From NCBI RefSeq assembly GCF_014839805.1, contig NC_051138.1, positions 8,492,983-8,556,982 on the forward strand: a DNA stretch of 64,000 nt, written 5' to 3'. The notes under the pieces are model-generated. The model was given only the letters and a program-made list of their open reading frames with translations. It did no database searches and had not been told where the DNA came from. The position numbers and the translations under genes are program-made. The DNA is from Manduca sexta. Taxonomy: Eukaryota; Arthropoda; Insecta; Lepidoptera; Sphingidae. Below, in pieces: positions 60,661 through 64,000 of this stretch. Numbering within the stretch: position 1 is the stretch's first letter; each line of letters opens with the position of its first letter.

Positions 60661-61558
60661 AATATCAAACCTGTATTATAGACTGTCCGACTGCTGGGCA
60701 CGGGCCTCCTCTACTACTGAGGGGGATTAGGCCTTAATTCATCTCGCTGGCCTAGTGCGAATTGGTAGCCTATTTTTTTTGGTTTCGCGGAGAAATGGCC
60801 TTAATACTACCCCCCAGCCTTCGTGGGGGGCGACTGAGTGGTTATGCTGGGGTAACCGTGCCTTACGGCCCGGCGTTGAGCCGCCCGGATTTGATGGTGA
60901 CCTTCGGGCGACCGCCGGGGCGAGTCCCTAACCCTATATACAACTTAAACCTATGCACGGCCTACCAGCTAAAACTCCGCGGCGGCCCTCTTCAGCGCAT
61001 TTGGGACGGCTGCGAGCTTCATCTGACGTTGAAGTGTCTAAGTCTGCGGCCGCAGCCGCCCCTGCGCGGTGCCGCCTTGCGGCCCGTCTTCTATCTCAAA
61101 AGCCCCCGCGCACCGAAGGACTTCCTCGGCGTCTACGGGAGTATGAGACCAACAACACACTACCGTCCATCCCGAGGGTCAACCGAAAGATGTGCAAACA
61201 TGCACAAAATGCACTAAGTCGGACAGCCCCCTGCTGCCCGCCGACGACCCCCTTCGTGGCCCCTATTAGTCGCCTCTTACGACAGGCAGGGGACACCGTG
61301 GTGGAATTCTCCAAACGCCCCCATTCCACAGGGCGGCGGATTGGTAGACTTCACATACCCTCGAAATTCCTATAAACAACTTCTCAAGTATGCAGGTTTC
61401 CTCACCATGTTTTTCTTCACCGTTAAAGCAAGCAATAATTCACATATAATACACACATAATTTTTTAGAAAAGTCTGAGGTGTGCCCTTGGAATCTGAAC
61501 CTGCGGACATTCGTCTCGGCAGTCCGTTCCATAACCACCTAGGCTATCACCGCTTATT
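60661..61558 (-). mobile_element. tRNA-derived SINE, copy 3, split by a younger insert
   Basis: The two SINE parts (60661-60768 and 61336-61558) together match copies 1 and 2. A 13-bp target duplication ATTATGAAATAAT lies outside (60648-60660 and 61559-61571). The complement of the B box (ATCTGAACC) and of the A box (CTAGGCTATCACCGC) are present at the right. Confidence 0.85.
60769..61335 (-). mobile_element. Poly(A) retroelement of unassigned family, longest copy, inside a SINE
   Basis: Minus-strand element with an eight-A tail (complement of 60773-60780), flanked by a 12-bp duplication GCGRATTGGTAG (60757-60768 and 61336-61347; one mismatch). It is about 190 bp longer at its 5' side than copy 1 and includes CTGTCGTAAGAGGCGACTA, a motif I recall from several insect retroelements without being able to fix the family. 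It could be a SINE or a truncated LINE. The several open frames across it reflect GC content. Confidence 0.78.
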
Positions 61559-61571
61559 ATTATGAAATAAT

Positions 61572-62010
61572 TTTCAGGAATATAAACTAAATTTATATAT
61601 GGACAACTAATTGTCTAAATTCATATTTTCCAGGTACAGATACAGGTATACGTCTACCGTCAACAAAGTGTAAAATTGTAGCTGCTTATAAAATAGTGTG
61701 TCAAGACCAGGACGAACAGTAAGCGTAACTTTTTAAAATTCCAAACCAAGTCGGTAAAGTAATTAGAATTTTTCCAACGGCCCCATTGTGCCGCGAACTC
61801 TGCTCACGCAAACTTTTAATGCGACTTCAATTCAAATGCTATTTTACGGTTTCTTTTGAGAAGTTGATTTTAATAAAATATTAAGAACGAAGACATTGAT
61901 TATCTATTTTCTTTTCCAATTTCCTTACTTTTCGTCTGAATCTGATAAGGGGAGGACATATTAATGAATTTTATATTACTGACACTTACGTATGTTAATT
62001 TTATGGAACT
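61572..62010. other. AT-rich DNA, nothing identified
   Basis: No gene or repeat recognised before the R1-like coding remnant. Confidence 0.5.
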
Positions 62011-63332
62011 GTAGTAGGATATATTTTCGGAGGGGGCGTTCTATCGTCCATGCGATTCTGCGGGTCAAGTCACAGGTGGAAGATGCAGTGGCCAGAGGAG
62101 AGATAGTGATTGCAGTCTCTTTAGACATCTCGAATGCCTTCAATTCGCTACCCTGGCCCTATCTTCGGCGTCTGGTGCACGCGTACCTTTCTGACAGGGA
62201 TGTGGTTGATGATGTGTGTTTCCGGGCGCTGACGGGTGGCACTGGAGAGCGATGTCGTGCGGTGTTCCACAGGGGTCGGTTCTTGGCCCCCTCTTGTGGA
62301 ACATCGGGTACGACTGGGTGCCAAACTCTGGGGCGTTGGTGTGACGTGTTACGCAGATGACACGCTGGTGACGGCGACGTCCAGGTTTTTCCAGGTCGCT
62401 GCGATTCTGGCGGCGGTGGGTACCGGTCACGTTGTGAATCGTATACGTCGTTTAGGATTGAAGGTGGTCCTCGAAAAAACCGAGGCCATTTGTTTCCACG
62501 GGCCTCGGACTGGACCACCAGCCGGTGCCCACATCGTGGTTGAAGGGGTGCGGATTCCCATCGGAAATAGTATGAAGTATTTAGGTTTAATCTTAGATAG
62601 CCAGTGGGAATTCCGCACCCATTTCATGAAGTTGCAGACAAAGTTGTCCAGAGCAAGGGGGGCTCTTTCTAGCCTGCTGCCCAACCTGAAAGGTCCTGGT
62701 ATCACTTGCCTAAGGTTGTACCACGGGGTCTTGCGGTCCATGGCACTGTACGGCAGCCCGGTCTGGGCTGACCCTCTGAGGAAGCGTTTAGTCGCTCTCC
62801 TACGGGGCCCGCAGCGGGTAGTGGCGCAGCGGGCCGTAAGGGCGTACCGCACGGTTTCCTACGAGGCGGCTTGTCTTTTAGCCGGATTCTTGCCCTGGGA
62901 GCTGGACGCCAAAGCTCTCTCCGACACTTTCCATTGGAGGAACGCCCCCTGCGTTCAATCGCGGGCAGAGTCCGGCCCCGAAGGAGGTGGAGGCCATGAA
63001 GGCCTCTCTACGGCGAGCCGCCGTGGGGGAGTGGCGTCTCAGGCTGGAGGCCCCATCAGCGGGGCTCCGGACTGTCGACAGTGCGTCCTGTCTTTGTCGA
63101 GTGGCTGGACAGGCGCCACGGCGTGGCAACATTTCACCTGACGCAGGTACTCACCGGGCATGGCTGCTTCGGTGAGTATCTGTGTCAGATAGTAGGGGTA
63201 GAGGAGTCTGCCGTGTGTCACCATTGTGACAACTGCCCGCGAGATACGGCCCAACACACGTTAGAGTCTTGCCCAGTCTGGGACGATATCGATATTATCG
63301 ATAATAATCAGTTGGTTGCGAACATAAAATAA
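62011..63332 (+). pseudogene. R1-clade LINE reverse transcriptase, truncated and frameshifted
   Basis: The plus strand codes for the second half of an R1-type pol in at least five pieces. Reverse transcriptase motif A is VSLDISNAFNSLPW (about 62110-62151). The next block, CGVPQGSVLGPLLWN, is in another frame (from 62252). The catalytic CYADDTLV is in a third (about 62347). The thumb and post-RT region follow in that frame (SMKYLGLILDSQWEF, then RAYRTVSYEAACLLAGFLPW). MKASLRRAAVGEWRLRLEA (from 62990) and TFHLTQVLTGHGCFGEYL (from about 63130) are in two more frames. The C-terminal Cys/His region (CHHCDNCPRDTAQHTLESCP) closes it. The order and wording fit R1/TRAS-like elements. At least four frame changes and loss of the 5' half mean it is dead. 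Confidence 0.85.
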
Positions 63333-64000
63333 TCTAATTTAATTAATATTGCTGTAGGAATAATAATAATTATTATTGACTCACACTAATCAATCGTCGT
63401 AATATTCTAAACAATAAAATGTTACATCACAATAAATTATAATTATACGCGCTAAAGCCTTGGTTGCATCGCTTCATAATAAATAGCTGGCAACTAAACT
63501 AAATAATTCTCGATGAATCTATCCAAAATAACATTTTACCAAAGTTCTTAATGAAATAAGTTAGTAATCCTCGAGTAATTCGATGAATGTTTGTGCGATT
63601 GATACTAGTTCGAAAGTTTTCCATGAGTAGCTATTACACGCCTTAAACATTTCGCACTTGGCCCTATCCGCCGCGCCGCCGTTCTACATCGTGCATCATA
63701 ATATTCCAATCCAAACGATAAACAGCAAAGGGTTTCTGGATTAATTATAGATAAATTATAAGAATTGAAATTTTGGCGCCTTTTCTTTCTTTTCCAATTA
63801 AAAGTAATAAAAAAGATTTGTCACTTAAATCTACTTATTATTAAAACTAGCCCCGGTTTTATAAGGTACCCGGTGCGTTGATGCCGTAGAAGTAATTGTG
63901 AAAATATCGATTGCAAGTGAGACTCCTTCAATATTCTTTAACTCACATTTGCCAGTACGTCACGTACGCCACCTACTACTACATTGTACTATGCTTATAA
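63333..64000. other. AT-rich DNA, nothing identified
   Basis: No gene or repeat recognised up to the window end. Confidence 0.5.

Noticed and set aside
62140..63257. Several minus-strand frames opposite the R1-like remnant
   Set aside because: GC-rich antisense shadows; the plus strand carries all reverse transcriptase motifs.

Overview
The window looks like AT-rich nuclear DNA from a moth or butterfly (Lepidoptera). The grounds are Lep1-type Helitrons (TC...CTAG ends, A|T target), a tRNA-derived SINE with an (ATT)n tail, several LINE 3' tails of types I recognise from lepidopteran genomes, and a small secreted MBF2/REPAT-type gene. The species cannot be read from the sequence. It is gene-poor: only one host gene can be called with good support. 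Most of the recognisable content is transposable elements, many nested in each other.

Layout. 1-7 kb: mostly featureless AT-rich DNA, with a SINE inserted in an older dispersed repeat near 1.1 kb, a LINE tail near 6.9 kb and a possible small exon at 7.13-7.23 kb. 7.8-8.6 kb: a 107-bp tandem repeat interrupted by a non-LTR fragment. 9.9-10.6 kb: a minus-strand two-exon coding sequence that appears to be split by a 413-bp MITE-like element with a 9-bp target duplication; the frame runs straight through if the MITE is removed. 12.07-13.6 kb: a 5'-truncated poly(A) retroelement with a 14-bp target duplication, then a Helitron carrying five 123-bp minisatellite units. 14.9-16.75 kb: a Penelope-like element (reverse transcriptase plus GIY-YIG nuclease) bracketed by 374-bp inverted copies of its own 3' end and by a 12-bp target duplication.

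18.1-21.95 kb: the MBF2-family gene, two coding exons separated by a 3.5-kb intron. 27.1-30.8 kb: a LINE tail abutting a Ty1/copia element whose reverse transcriptase is deleted. 31.4-31.7 kb: a solo-LTR-like or promoter-like segment with TATA box and arthropod initiator. 33-40.6 kb: mainly unannotatable, with a GC-rich open segment at 36.3 kb and a possible exon at 39.4 kb. 41.2-43.7 kb: two head-to-tail Helitrons running into 82 pure copies of a hexamer. 45.7-46.8 kb: fragments of the Penelope and poly(A) families and a second SINE. 48.1-52.9 kb: a Helitron cluster, including one Helitron nested in a Helitron of another family and an inverted neighbour. 58.8-59.0 kb: a short Helitron. 60.65-61.57 kb: a third SINE split by a copy of the poly(A) element. 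62.0-63.3 kb: a frameshifted R1-clade LINE reverse transcriptase.

The elements do not form a pathway. What ties them together is insertion history: target duplications, nesting and paired copies allow several relative ages and individual mutations to be read directly. I found no CRISPR array, operon, tRNA gene, rRNA gene or convincing new enzymatic system. The most unusual observations are the MITE-split minus-strand gene, the Penelope inverted-arm structure with a degenerate hammerhead-like motif, and the nested or tandem Helitrons with a variable minisatellite.
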